41,854 nt of DNA, from NCBI GenBank assembly GCA_947478935.1, contig CANJXV010000002.1, forward strand, positions 1 to 41,854, read 5' to 3'. Below the pieces are notes generated by a model. That model searched no databases and had not been told where the DNA came from. It saw nothing but the letters and a program-made list of their open reading frames with translations. The stretch's first letter is position 1; the number at the start of each line of letters is the position of its first letter. Positions 9,666 to 17,795 of this stretch are shown in pieces. This DNA is from Comamonadaceae bacterium. GTDB taxonomy: Bacteria; Pseudomonadota; Gammaproteobacteria; Burkholderiales; Burkholderiaceae_C. Both the position numbers and the translations under genes were made by a program.

Positions 9666-10235
9666 CTAAAATCGAATCATGGTTTGCACCCAAGCATCGC
9701 TACCCGATGTGATGGAGCCATTATTGGCCTCCACATAGTCTTGCGAAAACCCGCGTGCGGTGATTAAAAAAGCTTGCAGACCTTGCATATCGCCCGACGC
9801 CAGGCGCATTTCTTCAATCATGCATTCCGGTGCTCTGAAGGGCTCACGGCCCAGTGCATCCTGCAATAGCCCGGCGGGCACGACATTGACCTGGTTGCGT
9901 GTTGCATTCCAATTGCTAAGGGTATTCCACGCGCTTGGGAGTGTGCCGCTGGTGGCGGGGTTGGCGGTAGCAGGAAAGGGCAAGCGAATCAAGATGGCAT
10001 CGTTTGAAAGAACTCCGTTTTCGCAGTAGCGTAAGGCCAACTCTGCTAATTCAGTGGCGCTGGCGCTGATGCGGAAATTGTTACCCACCTGCTCGCTCGA
10101 TATCGACGCTTTGGCAGCCCAAATGGCCGCGCCTGAAAGCACGACCAAGATGATCAATACCAGCAGCAGCACAATGCCGCGCTGCTTAGCCGCAGCCGCT
10201 GCCTGGTAGCTTGTATGTACTTGCAATTGCGTCAT
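9666..10235 (-). CDS. pilX: PilX family minor pilin/assembly protein
   Basis: KQRGIVLLLVLIILVVLSGAAIWAAKASISSEQVGNNFRISASATELAE, typical PilX N-terminus; 4-nt overlap with pilW. Confidence 0.88.
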   Translation of the reverse strand: MTQLQVHTSYQAAAAAKQRGIVLLLVLIILVVLSGAAIWAAKASISSEQVGNNFRISASATELAELALRYCENGVLSNDAILIRLPFPATANPATSGTLPSAWNTLSNWNATRNQVNVVPAGLLQDALGREPFRAPECMIEEMRLASGDMQGLQAFLITARGFSQDYVEANNGSITSGSDAWVQTMIRF

Positions 10236-11152
10236 TGCGCAATCCCCGCGCGGCTGCGCAGGCTCACGGTGGTGGAGAAAGTGCGGTGCAAATACTTATC
10301 GGTTGGCGTAGTCAGGACGCCATCACAATTGTGAAAGGGTACGGCTTTGCCTTGGTCTTCGTTGGTGCTGACCATTTGGATGCAAATGCGTACCGCCACC
10401 ACCCGGCCCCAGTTTTGGTCTACGCTGCCGCCCAGTGCACTGACCTCTGCTGCCGTGGCAAAACCAATGACTTGGCCTGCGTTGACATCCTTGGCAATGC
10501 CATAGCGCAGGCGCATAAATTCGACGCCGCTGACCAAGGGCTGCGCAGTAAAGCTCGCGTTGCCGTTGCCTGCACATTTCAAGTACTGGTCGGCGATGAA
10601 AAATCGAGACTCCACTAAGGCATATTGGGGGCCGCCAGTCACGGCTGAGGCGGTCGTCTTCTCTACCCCTTGGCTAAGACAGTCGGAGGCATTTTTGTCA
10701 GTGCCAGCGGTGATCGGGTCCGTATTAAACGTGTCCCCTTCGTAACGCACCGCAATGGCGTCGGCATTGGTGCTAGTCGTGGCACATGCCAGACTGTCCC
10801 AAGCGGCGGCGGTGTTGCTAAATCCAAGATCACATCCCCGCAAACCCGCGCCCGCCAAATTGCTGTCCGTCTGCTCGACAGTTTGTCCTTGGAAGGTGGC
10901 CTCATTGCGCGGCGCCTTGAAAACCGGTTGGCTATATCCCGCCATGCGGATATGCCGCGCCAGGGTCTCCAATGCGATGGTGGCATCCTCGCTCATGCGG
11001 GTCACCGTATCGCTTTGCTTCCCTGCCACCGTGGTGCCCTGGTAGATAGACAGTATGGCCCCTAGCATCACCAGGCTGATCGCCATGGCGATCAACAATT
11101 CCACCAAGCTAAAGCCATTTTGAATACCGCTGCGGCGCGCGCACCGTTTCAT
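10232..11152 (-). CDS. pilW: PilW family minor pilin
   Basis: NGFSLVELLIAMAISLVMLGAILSIYQGTTVAGKQSD; start moved from 11176 to MKRCARRSG (11152). Confidence 0.88.
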   Translation of the reverse strand: MKRCARRSGIQNGFSLVELLIAMAISLVMLGAILSIYQGTTVAGKQSDTVTRMSEDATIALETLARHIRMAGYSQPVFKAPRNEATFQGQTVEQTDSNLAGAGLRGCDLGFSNTAAAWDSLACATTSTNADAIAVRYEGDTFNTDPITAGTDKNASDCLSQGVEKTTASAVTGGPQYALVESRFFIADQYLKCAGNGNASFTAQPLVSGVEFMRLRYGIAKDVNAGQVIGFATAAEVSALGGSVDQNWGRVVAVRICIQMVSTNEDQGKAVPFHNCDGVLTTPTDKYLHRTFSTTVSLRSRAGIAQ

Positions 11153-11712
11153 AGCGCAGCCCGCCAGTAAAAACACCGCGGCGGTGGAGTGATTCCGCTA
11201 ATGGCGGGGGCCCGGCAATTGGCGCTGCCAAAGGACAGGGACGCTGCGGTAGTCGGCTCCATCCACATAATCCAAATGTCAGCCCGGTTGCCGTTGCGCT
11301 GCACATTGAAGTCGCCACCCGGTAAGGATAGGAGCAAGTTATTGGCGGTTTTCACCATGTCTTTGTTGGCGATTTCGATGCTAGTACATGCAGATGCGAC
11401 GGCGCAGTCGCGCTCGCTGGCGGTTTGGCGGCTGGCGGAATAGCTATCCGTCTTCAGATAAGCATCGGCCCAAAAGCCATCGGTATTTGCGCGCATAGAT
11501 TCCGCCAGTTGCGTGGCAATGTGCCAAGCCACCATTTGGTACTGCGATGTTTTGTTGTGCTGAATCGTCGTGGACATCAACAGTGCAATGCCGGTAATGC
11601 CAAAAGACATAATCAATATGGCAATCAGCACTTCGAGCAGCGAGGCGCCGGTTTGCTTCGTTCGCCGGGCGCGGGTCAGAAATTGAATGCGAGTGCGAGG
11701 GTAAAAAAACAT
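11149..11712 (-). CDS. pilV: PilV family minor pilin
   Basis: QTGASLLEVLIAILIMSFGITGIALLMSTTIQHNKTSQYQMVAWHIATQLAESMRAN. Confidence 0.88.
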   Translation of the reverse strand: MFFYPRTRIQFLTRARRTKQTGASLLEVLIAILIMSFGITGIALLMSTTIQHNKTSQYQMVAWHIATQLAESMRANTDGFWADAYLKTDSYSASRQTASERDCAVASACTSIEIANKDMVKTANNLLLSLPGGDFNVQRNGNRADIWIMWMEPTTAASLSFGSANCRAPAISGITPPPRCFYWRAAL

Positions 11713-11728
11713 AGGGTAAGACTAGGCA

Positions 11729-12304
11729 CTAACAAGAGGCGCTTGGTTCGATGCGCAGCCGCCCTTGAAGGGAGATGCAAACGAGTTTCTTTTGTGCCGC
11801 GTACATACTCTTGGCATCGAAGGTATAGGAACTTGCACCACCGGCAAGCAAAATGCCTGTACCGCGGTATACGAATTTGTTCGGTGCGCCGCCAGTCTTT
11901 TCGATGATCCCGCCGCTGTCGCTGATAGGCCCTTGCACGCGCACCAAGGTATCTTTTGCGGCATCAAATGTGTAATTCGTATCCCCATCGCGATTGACAA
12001 AAATAATCCAACCTGGTTCCCAATGGTCTGTAACGCCGTCTGAACAACTCGGGCTGGCGCTTTCGCTGTTGTTGCTGGGACAGATCACCACTTGCGCCCG
12101 GTTGCGAATGGCTTCGGAGCGGGCGTAGCGCAAGGTGCTAAAAAAGGTGTTGACATGGCCGCGCACTGCTTCGGTCTCGCTCATGGCCCGCATGCTGGGG
12201 ATGCCGACGGCCAACAAAATACCCAATATGGCCACGACGACCATGAGCTCGATTAGCGTCATTCCATACTGGTGGTGGGTTTGCATGCGTATTAATAAAT
12301 GCAC
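11729..12304 (-). CDS. fimT: GspH/FimT(FimU) family pseudopilin
   Basis: YGMTLIELMVVVAILGILLAVGIPSMRAMSETEAVRGHVNTFFSTLRYARSEAIRNRAQVVIC; start may be internal MQTHHQY (12286). Confidence 0.88.
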   Translation of the reverse strand: MHLLIRMQTHHQYGMTLIELMVVVAILGILLAVGIPSMRAMSETEAVRGHVNTFFSTLRYARSEAIRNRAQVVICPSNNSESASPSCSDGVTDHWEPGWIIFVNRDGDTNYTFDAAKDTLVRVQGPISDSGGIIEKTGGAPNKFVYRGTGILLAGGASSYTFDAKSMYAAQKKLVCISLQGRLRIEPSASC

Positions 12305-12395
12305 CGCACCAGGCTTGCTGTGCTGGCCACGCGCGGGTGGGGCTCAGCAAGGGGCATGTGTGCGGCAGGGTTTCAATCCCTTTTTTATGCATAAA

Positions 12396-12422
12396 TTAAC
12401 TAGTATTTCAAGTAATAGTTAA
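12396..12422. promoter_or_regulatory. Inverted repeat TTAACTA-N13-TAGTTAA in the AT-rich region upstream of fimT
   Basis: 7-bp perfect arms about 92-118 bp upstream of the first gene of the minor-pilin operon. Confidence 0.35.
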
Positions 12423-12634
12423 CAAAATTGATAATATTATTCGAAAAAACGCTGCGAAACCTCCATTCCGTCCTCATCAGCACGGCTCAACAATCCCATT
12501 TTTTAAATGAAATGCGGATGCCTCTCCACATCGCCATGCGCATGGCGATGACCTGGGTCTCTAGGTATTTTCTGTAGTGGCTGTCCAGGATTGGGTTACG
12601 TCGGCGCCTCGCGGCGCGTGCACCCGCTTACGCC

Positions 12635-13462
12635 TTAGTCAAACAATTGTGCAAATTGCTGCTGCGGGTAAAGGCGGTTGGCCACAAAGCGCACCCAGCC
12701 GCTGGTATCGAGCCGCGATTCGGGCTGGGCTGCTGGCGCTGCGGCGCGGGCTACGTTGGGGTATTGCACCCATTTGGCGCTGTCCGCGCTCACTTCGCTC
12801 GGCGTAGTGGCGGCGCGGCCTAGCGAGGGATATTGCACCCATGTGCGGGCTTCTGCGCGGCTGCTGGCCTCGCCGCTCCAGCTGCGCGTAAATGCCGCCC
12901 CCAGGTATTGCACCCAGCCGCTGCGGTCCGGGGCGCTGCCGTCAAAGCTTGCGGGGGTTTTGATGGGGCCGCCGGCATAGCGCACCCAGTTTTCGCGTTT
13001 TTCGGTGGGGCGCGGGGCTACGGTAGGCGCCTTGACTGCGACGGCATCGGGGGCGCGGGCCAGTGCGGCCTCTGCCGGATGACGGGCCAGCACCAGTTGC
13101 AGCAATTGGTTGTGGTTAGGCACTTTCAAGGTGGCGGTGCTTTGCGTGCGCTGCAGTTTGCCGCTGCCAAATGCCTGGGGATTGAGCAGCACAAAGGCCT
13201 GGCTCAATACCTGCACGCTTAAGGGGCTTTCGGGCATGGTTTTGGCCACGATGCGCTCCAGGCTTTCGCCCAATGCAGGGGTGTAGCCGTGGCTGGACTT
13301 GAGGCCGCTCAGGTCCATAGAAGCCATCGCGGTGGGCGCCAGCGACGTGGCGGCGGACGCGTGCGCAAGGCTTACCCCCGCCAGCCCAATCACCAGAGCG
13401 AGTGCGCCGCCGCGGCATCGCAGCATTGAGAGGCGCGTCAGGTTGAAGGTCGGCTGTGGCAT
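12635..13462 (-). CDS. Secreted FimV-N-terminal-like protein with five C-terminal WV(Q/R)(Y/F) repeats
   Basis: Signal peptide (MPQPTFNLTRLSMLRCRGGALALVIGLAGVSLAHA); FimV-like segment (VQVLSQAFVLLNPQAFGSGKLQRTQSTATLKVPNHNQLLQLV); repeats NWVRYAG, GWVQYLG, TWVQYPS, KWVQYPN, GWVRFVA. Start moved from 13492 to 13462. Confidence 0.75.
   Translation of the reverse strand: MPQPTFNLTRLSMLRCRGGALALVIGLAGVSLAHASAATSLAPTAMASMDLSGLKSSHGYTPALGESLERIVAKTMPESPLSVQVLSQAFVLLNPQAFGSGKLQRTQSTATLKVPNHNQLLQLVLARHPAEAALARAPDAVAVKAPTVAPRPTEKRENWVRYAGGPIKTPASFDGSAPDRSGWVQYLGAAFTRSWSGEASSRAEARTWVQYPSLGRAATTPSEVSADSAKWVQYPNVARAAAPAAQPESRLDTSGWVRFVANRLYPQQQFAQLFD
12675..13000 (-). repeat. Degenerate in-gene repeats encoding WV(Q/R)(Y/F), period 23-25 codons
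   Basis: Five units; + strand core (t)attgcaccca seen in three of them near 12762-12772, 12831-12841 and 12905-12915; cgcaccca in the other two. Confidence 0.75.
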
Positions 13463-13711
13463 TTGGTTTCTCCGGGCAAAGGTGGGGCGCAAACTGTCGG
13501 AACTGCGACGATGGCAGGGTTCTGGCAGGCGTTTGCGGGTCTTATCTACTAACTATTGATAACTCAGCAATTGCCATGCCATGGACGTTTGCGGTGTCAA
13601 GGCACAGGGCCCTGTCGGTTTAACCCCTATAGCCATGGCGCCTCCAAGGTGCAAAATGTCAGGCAAGCGCCCGCATGCGTGCCAAAAAGCGCCCCACACT
13701 AGGAGAAAACT

Positions 13712-14731
13712 ATGCCCTTATCGCCTTTGTCCTCGTTATCCCATGCCCGCCGCAGCCTGCTAAGCCGCACCTTGCGGTTAAGCACCTTGTTCAGCATTCT
13801 CCTTGCCGCGCCGCTAGCCGCTATGGCCGATGCCGCTTACCCGGACAAGCCTATCAAGTTCGTCGTGCCTTATCCGCCGGGCGGCGGCACCGATGTGGTG
13901 GCGCGTATCGTGCAGCAGCGCTTGCAAGCGGCGCTGGGCCAGCCCATCGTGATCGACAACAAAGGCGGCGCTGGGGGATCGCTTGGCACTGACATCGTCG
14001 CCAAGGCGGCGCCCGATGGCTATACCGTGCTGTTTACCCTGAGTTCGCACACTATCAACCCGGCGATCTTCCCCAAGTTGCCCTTTGACACCATCAAAGA
14101 CTTTGAGCCCGTGGGCCTGGTGGCCTCCCTGCCGCAGTTGCTAGCGGCCAATATGGCGGTGCCGGTGCGCAGCGTTGCCGATGTGGTGGCCCAGGCCAAG
14201 GCCGCGCCGGACAAGTTTTCATTCGCCTCGGTGGGCAATGGTTCTCCCGGCCATCTGGCCGGTGAACTGATGGTGCTGCGTACCGGGGCACCTATGGCGC
14301 ACATCCCCTACCGGGGCGGTGGCCCGGCGGTAACCGATGTGATTGGCGGACAGGTGCCTTTGCTGTGGGTGTCTATCCCCGCCGCCGCGGCCCAAGTGAA
14401 AGCGGGCAAGTTGCGCCCGCTGGCGGTGTCCACCGTCAAACGCAGCCCCGCGTTTGCGGACGTGCCCACCATGCAAGAAGCTGGGGTGCCGGACTTTGAG
14501 GTGGATTCTTGGTACGCGATGCTGGTACCAGCCAAAACGCCGCGCGCAATCGTTGACAAACTCAATAAAGCACTGAATACGGTGCTGGCCGAGCCGGCCA
14601 TCCGCGCCCAGTTGCTGGACCAAGGCGCCGATGCAGTGGGCGGCACGCCCGAAGCGTTGGCCAAAACTATTGCCGCCGAAGTACCCAAATGGATCAAGCT
14701 GGCTAAAGACGCCAATATCAAGGCCGATTGA
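13712..14731 (+). CDS. Bug/TctC family tripartite tricarboxylate transporter substrate-binding protein (orphan)
   Basis: Signal peptide then YPDKPIKFVVPYPPGGGTDVVARIVQQRLQAALGQPIVIDNKGGAGGSLGTDIVAKAAPDGYT; classic Bug fold. No TctA/TctB in the window. Confidence 0.93.
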   Translation: MPLSPLSSLSHARRSLLSRTLRLSTLFSILLAAPLAAMADAAYPDKPIKFVVPYPPGGGTDVVARIVQQRLQAALGQPIVIDNKGGAGGSLGTDIVAKAAPDGYTVLFTLSSHTINPAIFPKLPFDTIKDFEPVGLVASLPQLLAANMAVPVRSVADVVAQAKAAPDKFSFASVGNGSPGHLAGELMVLRTGAPMAHIPYRGGGPAVTDVIGGQVPLLWVSIPAAAAQVKAGKLRPLAVSTVKRSPAFADVPTMQEAGVPDFEVDSWYAMLVPAKTPRAIVDKLNKALNTVLAEPAIRAQLLDQGADAVGGTPEALAKTIAAEVPKWIKLAKDANIKAD

Positions 14732-14733
14732 AT

Positions 14734-16176
14734 ATGGCAATTGCTACCTCGTCAGCGCCCCAAAGCCCCGCCGATCAGGAGGCGCAGCGCATTGTGCAGG
14801 GCTTGTTGCAGCGCGCCCGCACCGCACAGCACATTGCACAACAGTACGACCAGGCGCGGGTGGATGAACTGGTGGCCGCAGCGGCCTGGGCGATATTAGA
14901 GCCGGGTCGCAACCAGGCCCTGGCCGAGCTGGCGGTGCAGGACACTGGCATCGGCAATGTGCCCGACAAGTTGCGCAAAAACTACCGCAAAACCCTGGGC
15001 TTGCTGCGCGATTTGCAGGGGGCGAAATCGGTAGGCGTTATTTCCGACAATGCCGCCACTGGCATTACCGAAATCGCCCGCCCAGTGGGTGTGGTCTGCG
15101 CCATCACGCCATCGACCAACCCGGCGGCCACCCCGGCCAACAAAATCATCAACGCACTCAAAGGCCGCAATGCGGTCATCGTCGCACCCTCGCCCAAAGG
15201 TTGGGCCACCTGTGCCCGTTTGTTGGGGTACATCCACGCGGCGCTGGACCGTATCGGCGCCCCACGTGACTTGGTGCAAGTGCTGCCCGCACCGATTAGC
15301 AAAGCGGCTACCTATGCGCTGATGGCCGCTTGCGACTTGGTAGTCGCTACCGGCTCGCAAGCCAATGTGCGCGCTGCGTATGCCAGCGGTACGCCGGCCT
15401 TTGGCGTGGGCGCGGGCAATGTGGCAGGCATCGTCGATGAGAGCGCAGATATGGCCCTGGCGGCCGAGCGAATCGTGCGTTCCAAGACCTTTGACAACGC
15501 CACCAGTTGCTCATCGGAAAACAGCCTGGTGGTGCTGGACGCTGCGGCGCCCGCGTTGCTGCAAGCTTTACAAGCCCGTGGTGCGGTGCTGCTCGATGCT
15601 GCACAAAAAGCACGCTTGCAGGCCCTGATGTGGCCCGATGGCAAGCTCTCCAGCGCCGTCATCGGCCAAAGCGCCACGGTGGTTGCGCAGCGCGCCGGCC
15701 TGTTGGAAGTGGCGGCTTTGCAGCCGCTTGTGCTGCTGGTGGAAGAAAACGGAATCGGCCAAGACTATCCGTTTTCCGGTGAAAAATTGTGCCCAGTGTT
15801 GACGCTGTACCGCGTGGCGGATTTTGAAGCGGCTATGGCCACGGTGGAGCGCATTTACGCATTCCAAGGCGCTGGCCATTCGGTGGGTTTACACAGCGCG
15901 CGGCCTGAGCGTGCGCTGGCGCTGGGTCTGCGTTTGCCGGTGTCGCGCGTGATCGTGGACCAGGCGCATTGCATTGCTACCGGCGGCAGCTTTGACAACG
16001 GCTTGCCCTTTAGTTTGTCCATGGGTTGCGGCACCTGGGGGAAAAATAATTTTTCCGAAAACATGAACTACCGCCACTACCTGAACATCACCCGCATCTC
16101 GCGCCCGATACCCGAGCACGTCCCTTCTGAGTACCAATTGCTGGCGGACTATTTCGCCAAATACGGGCGGGCATGA
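14734..16176 (+). CDS. sauS: CoA-acylating aldehyde dehydrogenase, probable sulfoacetaldehyde dehydrogenase (SauS-like)
   Basis: Acylating ALDH fold with catalytic Cys motif FDNATSCSSENSLVV and C-terminal NFSENMNYRHYLNITRISRPIPEHVPS; coupled to a SauT-like ligase. ORF track start 14728 is TTG; ATG at 14734 preferred. Confidence 0.75.
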   Translation: MAIATSSAPQSPADQEAQRIVQGLLQRARTAQHIAQQYDQARVDELVAAAAWAILEPGRNQALAELAVQDTGIGNVPDKLRKNYRKTLGLLRDLQGAKSVGVISDNAATGITEIARPVGVVCAITPSTNPAATPANKIINALKGRNAVIVAPSPKGWATCARLLGYIHAALDRIGAPRDLVQVLPAPISKAATYALMAACDLVVATGSQANVRAAYASGTPAFGVGAGNVAGIVDESADMALAAERIVRSKTFDNATSCSSENSLVVLDAAAPALLQALQARGAVLLDAAQKARLQALMWPDGKLSSAVIGQSATVVAQRAGLLEVAALQPLVLLVEENGIGQDYPFSGEKLCPVLTLYRVADFEAAMATVERIYAFQGAGHSVGLHSARPERALALGLRLPVSRVIVDQAHCIATGGSFDNGLPFSLSMGCGTWGKNNFSENMNYRHYLNITRISRPIPEHVPSEYQLLADYFAKYGRA

Positions 16177-17795
16177 GCCAGGCTTTGCTGCCGCGCACGG
16201 TGCGGGCATTACTAAAGGTGCAAACCGCAGAGCGGCCCGAGGCGGTGTATGCACTGGCGCTCGATACCGTTGACGCAAACGCGCAGAGCCGCAGTAGGGT
16301 GACCGACGCGGCGTCTCTCAAGCCGCGTCCGGGGGGCGAGGGCGCAATCCATCCACCCGCGACCATGCGCTTCGCCGCGCTTTCGCATTATTGCGGCCAG
16401 GTCGCGACGCTGTTCATTGGCCATGGTTTGCAGCCAGGCGACACGGTGTCGCTGGTCATGCCCAACGGCCTGAACACCTTGCGCTTGCTGCTGGGCGCCA
16501 TGCATGGTGGCTGGTGCGTCAACCCGGTCAATCTGCTTTCTAGCCCGGAGCAAATGCACTATGTGCTAGAGCACAGCGATTGCAAACTGGTGATTGCAAG
16601 CCCGGACTGGGCCGAGCGCGTGCAAGCAGTGTTGGCCAGCTTGACACGGCCCGTGGCCTTGCGGGTATGCAGTCCGGACATGGATGCCGATGACAGTTTG
16701 CTGGGGTCATTACAGCCTACGCCAACACCTGAACCCAAACCCGAAGCCATGGCTTTGCTGATGTACACCTCGGGCACCACTGGAGTGCCCAAAGGCGTAG
16801 TGCTCACGCAGTCCAATTTGGCAGCCAATGCCATGGCTATCAGTGCCGAACACCGCCTGGGTGCGCGCGACCGCGTGCTGGCTGTGCTGCCGCTCTACCA
16901 CATCAACGCCTTTGCGGTCACCATGCTGGCGCCGCTGGCCCATGGTGGCAGTTTGGCCATGCCGCCTAAGTTTTCGGCTGCGCGTTTTTGGCAGCAGGCG
17001 CTGCACGCGCAATGCACTTGGATTAACGTGGTGCCCACCATGATTTCTTATTTGCTCGAAGGCGCTGCGCCCGAGGCCGAAACCCTCAGCCAGATTCGCT
17101 TTTGCAGGAGTGCATCTGCGGCGTTGCCACCGGCGCATTTGCAGGCCTTTGAACTGCGCTTTGGTATCGGTGTGATCGAGACCATGGGCCTGACTGAAAC
17201 GGTAGCGCCTTCGTTTTCCAATCCGTATGAGCCCACGCTGCGCAAGCTCGGCTCGGTGGGGAAAGCTTCGGGCTGCGAGGCCTGCGTGATCGATGCCGAA
17301 CTGCGTTTAGTGTCCGATGGGACGACTGGCGAAATTGCCATCCGTGGCCCGCAAGTGATGCAGGGCTATTACAAAAATCCCGCAGCCACAAACGCCAGTT
17401 TCACGCCCGATGGTTGGCTGCGCACCGGTGACCTGGGCCACCGCGATACCGATGGTTTTTTCTTTATCACCGGGCGCATCAAAGAGCTGATCATCAAAGG
17501 CGGTGAGAACATCGCGCCGCGCGAGATCGACGAAGTGCTGCTGCGCCACTGCAGCGTGCTCGACGCCGCGGCTACTGGCATGCCCGATGCACATTACGGG
17601 CAAGAGATCATGGTCTGTATCGTGCTGCGCGAGGGCTGCGCTAGCGATGAAGCCTCTTTGCGCGCGTTTTGCCATGAGCATCTGGGGCGCTACAAAACAC
17701 CCAAGGTATTTCATTTTGTACAAGACCTACCGCGCGGCCCCTCGGGCAAAGTGCAGCGGCTCAAGTTGCTGGACTGGGTGGCTCAGGCGACCTGA
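16173..17795 (+). CDS. sauT: AMP-dependent acyl-CoA ligase, probable sulfoacetate-CoA ligase (SauT-like)
   Basis: AMP-binding motif LLMYTSGTTGVPKGVVLTQSNL, ETMGLTETVAPSFSNPYEP, GWLRTGDLGHRDTDGFFFITGRIKELIIKGGENIAPREID, GPSGKVQRLKL; ATGA overlap with the SauS-like gene. Confidence 0.75.
   Translation: MSQALLPRTVRALLKVQTAERPEAVYALALDTVDANAQSRSRVTDAASLKPRPGGEGAIHPPATMRFAALSHYCGQVATLFIGHGLQPGDTVSLVMPNGLNTLRLLLGAMHGGWCVNPVNLLSSPEQMHYVLEHSDCKLVIASPDWAERVQAVLASLTRPVALRVCSPDMDADDSLLGSLQPTPTPEPKPEAMALLMYTSGTTGVPKGVVLTQSNLAANAMAISAEHRLGARDRVLAVLPLYHINAFAVTMLAPLAHGGSLAMPPKFSAARFWQQALHAQCTWINVVPTMISYLLEGAAPEAETLSQIRFCRSASAALPPAHLQAFELRFGIGVIETMGLTETVAPSFSNPYEPTLRKLGSVGKASGCEACVIDAELRLVSDGTTGEIAIRGPQVMQGYYKNPAATNASFTPDGWLRTGDLGHRDTDGFFFITGRIKELIIKGGENIAPREIDEVLLRHCSVLDAAATGMPDAHYGQEIMVCIVLREGCASDEASLRAFCHEHLGRYKTPKVFHFVQDLPRGPSGKVQRLKLLDWVAQAT

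Noticed and set aside
13604-13615. 12-bp palindrome ACAGGGCCCTGT upstream of the Bug receptor gene
   Set aside because: Short and GC-rich, so expected by chance at modest frequency; no supporting partner site.
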